Origin: Ceratotherium simum simum
Lineage: Eukaryota; Chordata; Mammalia; Perissodactyla; Rhinocerotidae
Direction: 5' to 3'
DNA: 64,000 nt
Assembly: GCF_000283155.1 (NCBI RefSeq)
Contig: NW_004454179.1
Span: 3,721,621-3,785,620 of the forward strand
The notes beneath the pieces were generated by a model. That model did no database searches and was not told where the DNA came from. It was given only the letters and a program-made list of their open reading frames with translations. Every line of letters starts with the position of its first letter. Positions within the stretch are counted from its first letter, which is position 1. This document shows positions 33,986 to 44,599 of the stretch, piece by piece. Both the position numbers and the translations under genes were made by a program.

Positions 33986-35549
33986 CTTATTGTGAGCAAT
34001 GTGCCCTGGGGGACGCAAGGATGCACAAGGCACCACCCTCATGTTCAGAACTCGTAAGGTAATTAGAGAAATAGGTTATAAAGACAAAAGACAATAATAG
34101 ATTTGTATATAATTAAATTGGATATAATTGGACTGGAGGAGACAAAATACTCCAAAAGTCCAGAAGGAGGAGAGATTATTTTGATTTAGGGTGGATGTTT
34201 ATAAAGAAGGTGGGACTTACCCCTGACTTGGAAGAAAGGGTGAGATTCATGTGAGCAGTAAGCAGGACGTTCAAGGAAGAGGAAACTATATATTAGAAAA
34301 ATTAGTAAAATAGTTTGATGACATCCTGTGAAAACTTTCACTCTATCCTTCTATAGTTGGAGCAGAATTTGAATAAGGTATATTCTTGGAGGTTTGGAGC
34401 AAGTCACTTGTCCAAATCAGTGTTTTTGGACAGTCAGCTTCGTGGCTGGGTAAAGGATGAATTCACAGACATGGTACTGATGGAACTTGCAGAGACAAGC
34501 AACAAAAGTCTTGAGGTTTCACAGCTTAGTAAGCAAGAGTATCATTTACAGGAACAGAGAAGTCAGGATAATGGAGGCAGGTGGTCAGGATTTTGATCGC
34601 CAGCGACAGAAATGCAATTTGAACTTTTATGGGCAAAATAGAGACTTTATTGGCTCATGAAACCAAACTGCAGAAAGGCGGGTGTGATGCGGAGTCTCAA
34701 AAACATTTGGCAGCAGGAACTGAAAGTTCATCTCACTCTCCACCTGCATTTCTCTCCTTCTCTCTGGGTTCATCTCATTTGTGAAGCTGGAATACATCTG
34801 CCAGCATCTCTCAGGCTCACATCCTCCCCACTCTGACACTAGAGATGACAGAACTTGCTTCCTTAGTTTCAATTAGGAAACTCCCAGGGAACACTCTGAT
34901 GGATCTGTGGGGTCACATGCCTACTTAAGTTGGAGGGAAGAGGCAGTTCCTCTGATTAGCAGCGCCCACTAAAATCACAAGGTTGGCAGGGGGAGCAGTC
35001 CCTCAAAACAAAGGGAGGATACATTTTCAAAAAGAAATGGGAACACATGCTGGCTAAAGCAACTGATGCCTACCACAGGGAATAGGCTGATAGTTTTTTG
35101 TTTGTTTGTTTGTTTTGACATTTTAAACTTAGGTAAATGGCATAAATCTGAGATCACAGAATCTCATAATCTCAGATTTCCGTGAAAGTCATCTGATCCT
35201 ACGTCCTATCTAATGTATTCATCATTTCCATAATATGCCCAACAAGTAATCTTCCAGCAGGCACTCAAACAATTTACTCCTTCCTTAAGCACTCTATTCC
35301 GTTGTAAAATGTCCCTACTTGTTACAAAGTTGTTCCTTATAGTCAGGTAAAATCTGCCACCTTGGAGCTTCCAATAATTGATGGCAACTCCCACCTTTGG
35401 AGGTGTCCATAATGAATCCCTTCCATTTTGCGGGTTTGAAAAGAGCTCTCATGTTCCCCAGCGAGTCTTTTATTCTCCGGATAAGTCTCAATTTACTCCA
35501 TTTCTCATGTGGCATAGAGATGAAGTCCCCTTGAACCTTTGTCCAGTGA
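33986..35549. other. Unassigned; decayed repeats likely
   Basis: 34590-34960 ('agagactttattggctcatg', 'aaccaaactgcagaaaggcg') looks like a decayed DNA transposon or LTR of unknown class. A (TTTG)n run lies near 35095-35114. 35180-35480 has the conserved look of an ancient repeat. No gene is recognised. Confidence 0.35.
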
Positions 35550-35770
35550 ATTTTTTCAACATTCAACAAATGTTTATTGTGTACTTTCTCTGTGTCAAGC
35601 AGTAAACTAGATCTTGGGAATAAGATGGTGAGAAAAACAGGTTACATTCCTGTCCTAATTGAATTTGTAATCCAGGAGGAGAGACAAATATTATATAGAT
35701 AACCACACAAAAAGTTTGCAACCAGGATAGGTATAATAAAGAAAAACTACAGGGTAAAATGTTTCTCTTA
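35550..35770 (+). repeat. Ancient mammalian interspersed repeat
   Basis: Contains 'caacaaatgtttattgtgta', 'agatcttgggaataagatgg' and 'tcctgtcctaattgaatttg', alignable with 17166-17480. Confidence 0.45.
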
Positions 35771-35809
35771 AATTTCAATGCCCAGATCACGTAAAATGCT
35801 TCATGTGTG

Positions 35810-36335
35810 GTCCTGACAGTGGTAACAGTGGGTGGTTTAAACATGCCCATAAATTCTTCGACACTTCCTTCAGAAGGTGGAACCCTCCCCCTGAGTGTGA
35901 GCTGGACTCGTGATTTGCTTCTAATGAATAGAAGAAAAGCAGAAATGACAGATACCACTCCTGAAACCAGCTCATAAGAGGCACTGTAGTTTCCTGCTTG
36001 TTCTCTCTCTCTGGATCACTCGCTCTGGGGAAAGCCAGCTTCCATGTCATGAGGAAACTCAAAAATCCCTATGAAGAGGCCCATGTGGTAAGGAACAGAG
36101 GCCTCCGGCCAACAGCCATGTGACCAATCTTGGAAACAGATCCTCCAGCCTTAGTCAAGCCTTCAAGTGACCATAGTCTTAGCCAAAAGTTTTGTTGCAA
36201 CCTCATGAAAGACCCTGAGCCCAGCAAAATCAGTCTAAATTCCTGACCCAAAGAAACTGTGAGATAATAAATACTGTTTTAAGCTGCTAAATTTAGAGCA
36301 TAATTGTTTATACGGCTATAGACAATTAACATAGT
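35810..36335 (+). mobile_element. MLT1-type (MaLR) solo LTR
   Basis: Contains 'acacttccttcagaaggtgg', 'tgagctggactcgtgatttg' and 'gaggcccatgtggtaaggaa', and ends 'tgttttaagctgctaaattt' ... 'atagacaattaaca', matching the MaLR LTR 3' end. No internal sequence follows. Confidence 0.75.
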
Positions 36336-36579
36336 AACCAAAGCACGACAATTGAATATCCATCCTTCACGTTGACTATTTTGGCTGTCATGTTGCTCTG
36401 TTGCTTCATGTTGATTTTGCAGTCAATTAATATTCCTAAGTCTTTTTATCCCACATTCTGCTAATATTTATCCCATTGTTCCATCCTGTCAAAACCCTTT
36501 GGGAATTTAATTCCCTTTCAAGTTAATAAGTTATCCCTATTGCTTTGTGCTGCTTCATGGAAGGATTAATAACATCAAA

Positions 36580-36740
36580 ATCCAAGGAACTGGGTGGTGG
36601 TTCCAGATCTGCCACTAACTAGTTGAGTGACAATGAGCAAATCTACAAATCTCCTTCAGCTTCAGTTTCCTCATATGCAAGTTGAGTATAATAATGCTGA
36701 CTTCATCGGGCTCTGAGGATAGACTAGCCTGAGACTTGTT
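36580..36740 (+). repeat. MIR SINE fragment
   Basis: Contains 'tggttccagatctgccacta', 'gttgagtgacaatgagcaaa', 'cagcttcagtttcctcatat' and 'agtataataatgctgacttc', in MIR order. Confidence 0.75.
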
Positions 36741-36887
36741 TCTAGATCCAGGAATTACCAGCTGAAAGGGACATTTTTCACCTGCCCAGCATCTACTTGT
36801 CCCCTCTTCTTCTGGTAACAGTACTAGATTCTTTTGGGAACCACCCCTCCTACACTCTCAGTCCATATGGTTCAGCAAGCTTAAACC

Positions 36888-36902
36888 CACCCCCCCCCCC
36901 AA
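36888..36902. repeat. C homopolymer-rich tract
   Basis: A run of about 12 C is visible, a common place for sequencing and length errors. Confidence 0.85.
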
Positions 36903-37199
36903 GCCCCAGGGATGGTGTTTAATTAAGATGCAAGGGAAAACTCAATTACAAGTTACTATAAACTATAGAGATATGTACTATATAGGTGTAGGAGGTTTCT
37001 GGATTGGACTAGTGGTTGAACAATGTCAGACTCTAGGCCTGCATCTCAGAGATTCTCTTGGCCTTCTCCTCATTGTCAAACTCCAGTCTTTTCATTCTCA
37101 CACATTAGTGTCAAAGCAGGAAGTCACTGGGTGGGGTGGGGGTATACACATAGGAAGACTAATCTCTCCTTCAATCAGGGAAGAAAACTGTTAGGACTT
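36903..37199. other. Unassigned intergenic sequence
   Basis: No gene or repeat is recognised. Confidence 0.35.
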
Positions 37200-37680
37200 T
37201 GTTAAATTAATATTTATTAAGTAGACCCTGGGATCCTAGATGATGAGCTGGGGTTCAGCAAAAGACCACAAGAGGAACTGAAATGAGGAGGTTTATTACT
37301 CACAGGTACTGGAGGAAGTACAATGCATACTTTGAGGGGCCACACAAGGAAGTGACCCTTGCAGGCAGAGAGAACGGCAGGACCTGGGGAACATGCATTT
37401 TTCAGGGTCTATGGGTGGAGTGCTTAGGGTTCCTAGGCTAAGGCCAATTTGTTCAATTCAAACCAAAAAGAGTGGGGTTTTGGTAAGCTCCACAGGGGTT
37501 TTATCTAAGGGAGAGGGCACAAGGGGAGGGCCCTGGTAGGTGGGGGAGACTTTATCACAAAGGCTGTTGGGGAAGTCATAATAGGAACTTACATTTACTT
37601 GTGACTCTGCGGGCTACTATCTAGAGTATGAGTTTGCATGAGGAGGCTGGTGTTAGTTTAAGGCCCCCACAGATCACTTG
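37200..37680 (-). mobile_element. Probable solo LTR
   Basis: In reverse, 'aggaggtttattactcacag' supplies the AATAAACC poly(A)-signal region. The remaining sequence is of LTR character, with repeated GGGGNTTT words. No coding remnant is present. Confidence 0.45.
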
Positions 37681-38224
37681 ACCGAACAAAATAGATGCCA
37701 AAGCAGCAATACCTTGGAATAGCTTAGCTAAAATCTCAACAAAAATCTTCCCTGAAACTCTGACAGATCACTTCCCCTTTCACTTCATTGGCCAGACTCA
37801 GTCACATGGACACCCCTAACTGGAAGGGAAGCTGAGAAATGGAGTATTTGGCTTTTTCAGGCTCTCAGTCAATGGAGAAGAAAGCTGGGAAACACTACTG
37901 GGTAGGTAGTTAATCGTTAACATGTGCACATGATAAGTGACCACATGACCCAGACTAACAACTAGCATATTCCATCCTTCCAGTCACAGGACAGGTGCAT
38001 AGATGGATGGATGCATGATCCTTGGCTCCTTGATCATGGCTCCTTGAAAGTCAGAAATACTATGGCCATCTTGCTACCTTTAGCAAGGAGTCCACCTGAG
38101 AATGGTATCAACACAGAGGAAGCAGAAGTGAGAGGCAAGGAGAAGCATATTCCTGTTGACCTCCCTTAAGTGCCTTGTTATAGCCTAAGTCAGCTATACT
38201 TCTTGGACCAGCCAGTAATGTGAC
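37681..38224. other. Unassigned; old-repeat appearance
   Basis: 37740-37900 ('ttcattggccagactcagtc', 'aactggaagggaagctgaga') resembles 30950-31070 and may be one unnamed old repeat. No gene is recognised. Confidence 0.35.
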
Positions 38225-38529
38225 TCAATAAAATCCCTAGCCCCGTACGGTTAGACTATTACTTTAGTAACCCTCAATGAACCATGCCTCCCAGTACTCA
38301 TAACTTGCGTAGTCTCTCTCCTTGAATCTGGGTTGGCCCTCTGCCTTTAACCAATGTGAAAATGACATTGTGCAAATTCTGGGCCTAAGCCTTAAGATTT
38401 CAGCTATTGCACTCTTGGAAACCAACCACTGTATAAGAAGTCCAACCACCCTGAGACTATCACGCTGTGAGGAAGCCCAAGCTAACCATGTGGAAGAGCT
38501 ATATGGAAGAGAACTGAGGAACCTAGCTG
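38225..38529 (+). mobile_element. MLT1-type (MaLR) LTR, left part
   Basis: LTR sequence with 'tgggcctaagccttaagatt', 'tgctgaggaagcc'-like 'ctgtgaggaagcccaagcta' and 'accatgtggaagagctatat'. It continues at 39050-39262 after an inserted element. Confidence 0.6.
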
Positions 38530-39049
38530 CATTAGTCAGGGTTCTCCAGAGAAACAGAACCAATAGGATATATAGAAATATATAGAAAGGGATTTATTAT
38601 GAGGGATTGGCCCACATGATTATGGAGGCTGAGAAGTCCCATGATCTGCCATCTGTAAGCTGGAGGCTCAGGAAAGCTGGTGGTGTGGTCCCAGTCCAAA
38701 CCCAAAGACTTGAGAACCAGGGGAGCCAATGGTGCAAGTCCCAGTCTGAGTCTGAAGGCCCACGAACCAGGTGTGCCGGTCTCCAAGGGCAGGAGAAGAT
38801 GGATGTCCCAGCTCAAGCAGAGAGATCAAACTTGCCCTTCCTCCACCTTGCTGTTCTACTCAGGCCCTCAGTGGATTGGATGATGCCCTCCCACTTTGGT
38901 GAGGGCAGATCTTCTTTACTCAGTCTACCAATTCAAATGTCAATCTCTTCCAGAAACACCCTCACAGACACACCTAGAAATAATATTTTGCCAGTTATCT
39001 GGGCATCCCTTAGCCCAGTCATGGTAACTCATAAATTAACCATCACACC
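38530..39049 (-). mobile_element. LTR-like repeat inserted in an MLT1-type LTR
   Basis: It begins 'attagtcagggttctccaga' and ends 'cataaattaaccatcaca', a very common mammalian element of LTR type read here in reverse. It cuts the MaLR LTR in two. AGCTG occurs on both sides (38525-38529 and 39050-39054), a possible 5-bp target duplication, although the element ends are not exact. Confidence 0.6.
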
Positions 39050-39262
39050 AGCTGACAGCAAGAACTGAGGCTCCCAGCTGAAGGCCAGCACAAACTCGCC
39101 AGCCGTGTGAATGAGCCATCTTGGAAGTCGACGCTCCAGCCCCAGTTGATAAGCTTTCTCCACCTGAGCCCTGTCCACATTGCAGATAAATATAACGTTG
39201 TCGTTTTAAGCCACTAAGTTATGGACTCGTATATTACGCAGCAATAGATAGTTAAAACACTG
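39050..39262 (+). mobile_element. MLT1-type (MaLR) LTR, right part
   Basis: Contains 'gtgaatgagccatcttggaa', 'gctccagccccagttgataa' and 'gtcgttttaagccactaagt', ending 'cgcagcaatagatagttaaa' + ACA. This is the classic MaLR LTR 3' end. Confidence 0.8.
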
Positions 39263-39289
39263 TTTGAGTAGGATTCAGATATCATTTGC

Positions 39290-39480
39290 AACTGAGAGGG
39301 TATTAGCTACTACACCAACCATGTAACCTTAAGGAAATTATATCTGCCTACAATTCAGTGTCTTCAGCTATACAAGGTCTGTAATTGACATTCGGTATAA
39401 TTTAATTTTCTTTCACTCACTGGGTTATTTTTAGGATTAAAGGAAATAACATATGTAAAAGTGTCTAATAATGCTAGGGA
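39290..39480 (+). repeat. MIR SINE fragment
   Basis: Contains 'aaccatgtaaccttaaggaa', 'attcagtgtcttcagctata' and 'ttaggattaaaggaaataac'. A diverged MIR. Confidence 0.55.
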
Positions 39481-39643
39481 TTCTTGCTGACTCCCAGTGA
39501 CACTGCCTTCCCACCTGCCTTGCTGAAATCCGGTAACACAGCCTCCAGCATCACCTTGATCTTCCAGCTTTGTAAATCATCAAAAAAAGAGATTAACTTA
39601 GCTGGTGAATTCTTGCTGACTCCCAGTGACCACTGCTTTCCCA
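39481..39643. repeat. Direct repeat pair of about 30 bp
   Basis: TTCTTGCTGACTCCCAGTGA followed by CACTGC(C/T)TTCCCA occurs at 39481-39512 and 39610-39642, with one inserted base and one substitution. The copies are 129 bases apart. Confidence 0.85.
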
Positions 39644-40640
39644 AGTGGGTAAAGATTCATTAAATGGACCTTTCTAGAATTTTGCCATGGATAAAGAAAG
39701 GCATAGAAAGCCATTTAAAACTTCATTTTGTTCATTCCTGCATTTGTTTCTTGTTTATTCCTGTTTCCTCTCTTCTCCCATCCTACCTCCTCCTCTACCT
39801 GCCATCCCCAGAATAGATAAAGTTTCTCTGGTCTTGCCTAGTGAGTAGATTGGTTCTACTCGGTTCTAAGAGAGGAACATTTCACCCTCCTTCTCCCCTG
39901 GGCATGAAAAAGAGGAAGAACAGAAATCCCAGATTGGTTTTGGAGTTCTAAATGCAGAGGGGACTTAAGCTGCCCCTCTCCAGTAGAGCCCAGGAGGGGC
40001 AAAACAGCAGAAACTCTAAACGGGTTTGGGGTTCTGAGCTCAGGGGGGACCGGAGGCAAGATCTCAGACTAGGAATGGCTGTGGTGGCCTGGGCGAATGG
40101 GCCCAAGAGATCTTCACTGGAGTTCCCCACACTTAGCTAGGTAAGGGGACAGTAGATGATTCCACTGAATGCAACCCAGGCATAGTGAAGGGCAGCAACC
40201 ACCTCATGGGGTTCCTGTGTGCCTGGCATGATGTGGAACACCAGGAGCCCCATGCTCCTGAGAAGGCACCCAGTGAACTAAGAGAGCCCCAGAGCTAAGA
40301 GAGGGACCCAGACCTAAGGAGGGATGACTCAGCTGGGACCTGGGTGGATTAACAACTAAAAACCAGGTGAGAAGGATGACTTCCTAGCAGATGCCAGCAA
40401 ACAGACCAGGCATTCCACTTGCCCCTCCCTGCACTTTAACACTAGATCCTGAACTTTGATGCAACAATAGGGAAGTGGGGAATCCCTGAGTGACTAAGAT
40501 TAGATGGCTACCACTCAAATCAAAGTGGGGGCTCATAACAGAATCAAGTTCACTTATAGAAAACTAAGTGTTAATATTTTGCATACCTGAGTTTGTACAC
40601 CAAACATATCCTCTGCCTGGATTTTGGTAAAAGAATTTGC
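39644..40640. other. Unassigned intergenic sequence
   Basis: No gene is seen. Short open frames near 39856-40140 overlap on both strands. Confidence 0.35.
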
Positions 40641-40940
40641 AGCCATACGGGGAGTACCAGGACCTGACCACCACTGGCGCCCTCACCTAATGTTGCATGA
40701 AATGGGCACCTGGCACTGCGCCTGGGCCCACTTGATCCAGATCACGAAAGTAGAGGAGATTGGGGTCAGCAAAGTGCCGCCAGCAGCAGTCAAGCAGCTC
40801 CATGACTCCAACATCAAGTTCTCGCTGCTCCACTGGGTCCTGTGTGGACAGCACAAGCCATGATTCACCACCAAAAGACCCAACACCTTCTTTTAGATGC
40901 AGGGCCCTCCTCATCCCTGGGTCTATCCAAATAAATTCTC
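40641..40940 (+). pseudogene. RPL18A: RPL18A (ribosomal protein eL20) retropseudogene, 5'-truncated
   Basis: Conceptual reading recovers the C-terminal third of the large-subunit protein eL20. A segment reading [13 protein letters not shown] is followed, after frame changes, by an intronless run with [22 protein letters not shown] and then FTTKRPNTFF with a TAG stop at about 40893. The DNA just after the stop ('atgcagggccctcctc') and an AATAAA near 40930 match the RPL18A mRNA 3' UTR. The copy is broken by a stop after the ALT segment, a stop between HKP and FTTK, an extra G near 40651 and loss of the 5' two thirds. Upstream sequence (about 40620-40640) may be a deleted remnant. It is non-functional. 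Copies of ribosomal protein mRNAs reinserted by L1 machinery are common in mammals. Confidence 0.93.
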
Positions 40941-42344
40941 TGGGGAAAAAACCATATATTCTCCACCTGGGGAATGTGTAAAACAGAGATCTGAAAGATG
41001 GATGGGGATTAGGGACGTAGACCAATGCAGAAGGAGAGGAAGAGAATTCCAGGCAAAGGGAGGAGCTTGTGTCCTCTTGTTTTCAGAAAACTATGCAGGT
41101 CATTTTGAATAAAGTCCCATCCAAAAGAATTTTTGTTTGTTTGTATATTTTTAATGGCATTAAAGGGGCAACTCTCAAAAGCTACCAAAACCCAGTGATT
41201 TCTGGTTAGCTAAGCTGTACTCTACACTCCATGATGTTATTTTCCTTAACCAATCTTGCATAACAGTGGGGACTATTTTGAACTACATTGTTTCAGCAGA
41301 AACCTACTGGAGTATCTGCCCATTTCTCAGTCACCCTGCTCACAATGAATTGCTCACCCATGAAAGTGGACTCCTGGCAACCTTGTTTGTAATAGATGAT
41401 CCTGGGCAATTATAAATTAGATAGAGGGAGACATCTGGCTCAATTTGAACCAATCAGATTCTCCCCTGGAAATTAAGTTTGGCAGCTAAGCAACAGCTAG
41501 TTATTCTCAGGGTGCAACTGGAACTGAGGGACACATAACCCCAGAAGCCAAGAGATTTTCTTCCATTGAACAGAAAAATGAGGAAAGAAGCAGATGGGCA
41601 GGGAGATCTAGCATCAAGGAATCATCCAGCTCCAGAGAGAAAGAGACAGGAATCTGACAGAGGGTGCCCTAGCTCCTGATGGCAGTCCTGCAGGAGATCC
41701 AGCTGCATTCCTGCCTTTGGGTTCTGAGGCACACTCTGTATGTATATCCTTACACACATTACCTACCCCTCCACTCATCCTTTCTGAAGCTAGTTCAAGT
41801 GAATCCCAATACTTGCAAGAAAGGGCTCAAAAATAAGATAATAAATATTTGTGTGCCTTTGTTTTCTGGTGAGGCAGTCAGTACCTGCTACATGCCCAAG
41901 CAGCGATGTTGCAAGACCTCAAATAAAGATGATTCTCTGTTCAAAAGGCATCCCTGTGACTCAGCAGTTTCGTTCTCAAAGTCCTTGCAGAGTCCTGGTA
42001 AATCTCAGCCAGCTGCTGCCCTCCCCTTGTTCCCCAGCAAGTTAGGTTGGCCGCTTCTGCATCCTCACACTACCCTGCTCAGGGTACAACAGGTGAGTAA
42101 CTCCTCCAACACATACCGATGCAGTGGTGAACTAGAGGGACTGGGTCTCCACCCACCCAGAGCTTCTAGCTATTGGGGGACACAGGTAATTAAACACACA
42201 GTTATAATTCTATTATAAGTGCTGTTTAGCCATGGGGAAGTACAACAAGCCAGGCAGACACGTGGCATGGGTGCCTAACCCAGTCAGGGAGGGGTGGAAG
42301 AGGAAGGGTGATTTGTCAAGAGGGAACACAACCCCAAACAATCA
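40941..42344. other. Unassigned intergenic sequence
   Basis: The plus-strand frame at 41679-42218 (179 codons) is the longest uninterrupted real-sequence frame outside known elements, but has no domain, no CpG island or other promoter signal and no splice context I can support. No repeat is recognised. Confidence 0.4.
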
Positions 42345-42550
42345 AAGCCATTGATTACATAGAGTAACTGTGTGTCAGATATCGTTCTAAGCACTTCACA
42401 TGAGCTCATTTAATCCTCACAAGTCTATGTGGTGAATACTATTATTAGCACCATTTTACAGATGATTCAAGCACAACACAGAGAGATTAATAAGCATGTC
42501 TGAGAACACACAATTAGTAGTGGCGGAGCTGAGATCCAAACCCAGGTAGT
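42345..42550 (+). repeat. MIR SINE
   Basis: Contains 'cgttctaagcacttcacatg', 'agctcatttaatcctcacaa', 'gcaccattttacagatgatt' and 'gcggagctgagatccaaacc'. A clear MIR in + orientation. Confidence 0.9.
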
Positions 42551-42689
42551 TTGAATAATGAGTGTTTATTTATTGATTGAACAGTTACAAATTGGACAAA
42601 GTACAACAATGCTTTGCCCCCACCCCACCACCCATATTAGTCATTTTTATTTCTAAAATGTCAATATCCTTAGGCTTAGAAAAATGTAT

Positions 42690-43200
42690 CTAGTGTGACC
42701 CTACTATACATACAGAGTCAATATCAAGATAAAAAAAGCATTCCGAGGGAATTCTGCCGTGTTGTCACACCCAAGATAATAATGAATAGCAATCACATTA
42801 TTATCAGCCGTGACCTCTGCACACTGGGGAGCAGGAAAACAAACAGGATCATTTCAACGTTGCACCAGCTGCCAGCTAAAATCACCCCATTAAAGGGACC
42901 TCCGGAGGAGCGGTTGCTAGGTGACAGGAGAAGCTTGTTGACATGAAGTGCTCCTTTTTAGGAAAATCCTTCCATGCAGATTTTTATTTCCACATTTTTC
43001 AGATGGATTTTTTGTAGCTTCCTGAGAAAAATGATTATTTGGTTATTCTATTTAACAAAAGGTACTGCAGCACTTCCTTGTGAAGCCACTGAGAGGTGAA
43101 TCTACTCCAGTCTGAAGGTTTAATTATTGGCGTTTGGATAGTATTTGGCTACACATATTTTGTACTAAAAAAAAGAGATCTAATTTTTTTTCAAAGTGAC
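42690..43200. other. Unique candidate conserved non-coding segment
   Basis: No transposon signature is seen. It is rich in ordered transcription-factor-like words: ATTATTATCAGCC, an E-box pair CAGCTGCCAGCT near 42869, a perfect X-box at 42913-42925, and TTTAATTATTGG. No coding frame is recognised. A distal regulatory element is possible (inference). Confidence 0.4.
42913..42925 (-). promoter_or_regulatory. RFX-type X-box motif
   Basis: The minus strand reads GTCACC-T-AGCAAC, an exact fit to the X-box consensus GTNRCC(N0-3)RGYAAC. RFX factors bind such sites in promoters and enhancers, including those of ciliary and neural genes. No gene starts nearby, so a distal site is the likelier reading. 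Confidence 0.5.
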
Positions 43201-43640
43201 AGGCTTTTGTATGTTTTCCAAAAATATGTTTATAATTAACAAAATAAAGTACTCTACTTTAGAAGTTTTTCATTTGTTTCTGTTCTTCTTTCCTTCTGGC
43301 CTTTATTCCCCCCTCCTCTTCTTTTAGCTCACCTTTATATACTCTCAGTGATATTTTGTTCATTTTCCTTCTGGAAGCTGTATAATATTTAAGTAAGAGA
43401 TAATGGCCTGATTTGTATATGTGAACTTGCAGAGAGATGATGGGTCTATTTTGATCTAATCTCTCATCTCTCCTGACATTAACTGTGTGACAGTCATTAG
43501 GACTACTCACAAATATCCCAGTGCTCCTGTTTCTGGCACATGTTAGGACTGTGCCTCCCACTCCCTTTGAAGCTAAGCATGATCATGTGACCTGCTTTGG
43601 CCAATAAAATATGAGCAGAGTGATGTGAATGTATTAAGAG
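43201..43640. other. Unassigned intergenic sequence
   Basis: 43500-43640 ('catgtgacctgctttggcca') has the look of a short MaLR LTR piece. No gene is seen. Confidence 0.35.
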
Positions 43641-44366
43641 CATGTAGGGTAATAATAATAATAATAACAGAAAATAACAACTCTTGACAAAAATGTGGAG
43701 AAATTAGAACCCTCATATATTGCCAGAAGAAATGTAAACTGGTGTAGCTGCTGTGTAAAACTACTTGGTGGTTTCTTAATAAATTGAACATAGAATTACC
43801 ATATGACCCAGTAATTCTGCTCCTAGGTACATACTGAAACTGAACTGAAAATGGGTGTTTAAACAAAACTTGTACATGAATGTTCATAGCAGCTCTACTC
43901 ACAATTGCCAAGGGAGGAAACAACCCAAATGTCCATCAATTGATGAATGGATAAACAAAATATGGTATATATACACAATGGGATATTATTCAGCCATAAG
44001 TAGAAATGAAGTACTAATACATACTACAACATGCATGAACCTTGAAAACATTATCCTAAGTGAAAGAAACCATATGCAAAAGGCCATATATTGTATAATT
44101 CCATCTATATGCATATCTAGAATAGACAAATAAAGAAAGCAGGTTAGTGATTGCCAGGGGCTGGGGGAGGGTGAGGATAGGGACTAGAGAGTGACTGCTT
44201 AATGGGTCGGGATTTCCATTTGGAGTGATGAAAAAGTTCTGGAAGTACATAGTAGTAATGATTTCACAACATCGTGAATATACTTAATGCCACTGAATTG
44301 TATACTTTAGTTAAAATGGTAAATTTTATGTTGTGTGTGTTATACGACAATTTTTTAAAAAATGAA
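43641..44366 (+). repeat. LINE-1 3' end (L1M type)
   Basis: Contains 'gaaccctcatatattgccag', 'accatatgacccagtaattc', 'caacccaaatgtccatcaat', 'gggatattattcagccataa', 'gtgattgccaggggctgggg' and 'actgaattgtatactttagt', successive ORF2-end and 3' UTR blocks. An ATA run sits at its left edge (43652-43668). Confidence 0.92.
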
Positions 44367-44376
44367 TATATATGTA

Positions 44377-44426
<50 letters not shown>

Positions 44427-44435
44427 AAGAGAGAG
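44367..44435. repeat. Composite (TA)(TG)(TA)(GA) microsatellite
   Basis: Successive TATG/TG, TA and GA dinucleotide blocks directly follow the L1 3' end and probably grew from its tail. Confidence 0.9.
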
Positions 44436-44599
44436 CACATGCGTAATTCTCCAAGGGGACCATGAGTTGATATGGAACACCATCAACCTAAATGATTACA
44501 GCATGACTGAGAAATAAACTTTCACTGTGTTGTCATTTGTTGCAGCAACATAACCTAGACCATTCTGACTGATATAAACTATTACACTGCATTTAGTTC

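Noticed and set aside
41679..42218. 179-codon plus-strand frame
   Set aside because: No domain, CpG-rich promoter, splice context or codon pattern supports it. An isolated frame of this length is not unusual in 64 kb read six ways.
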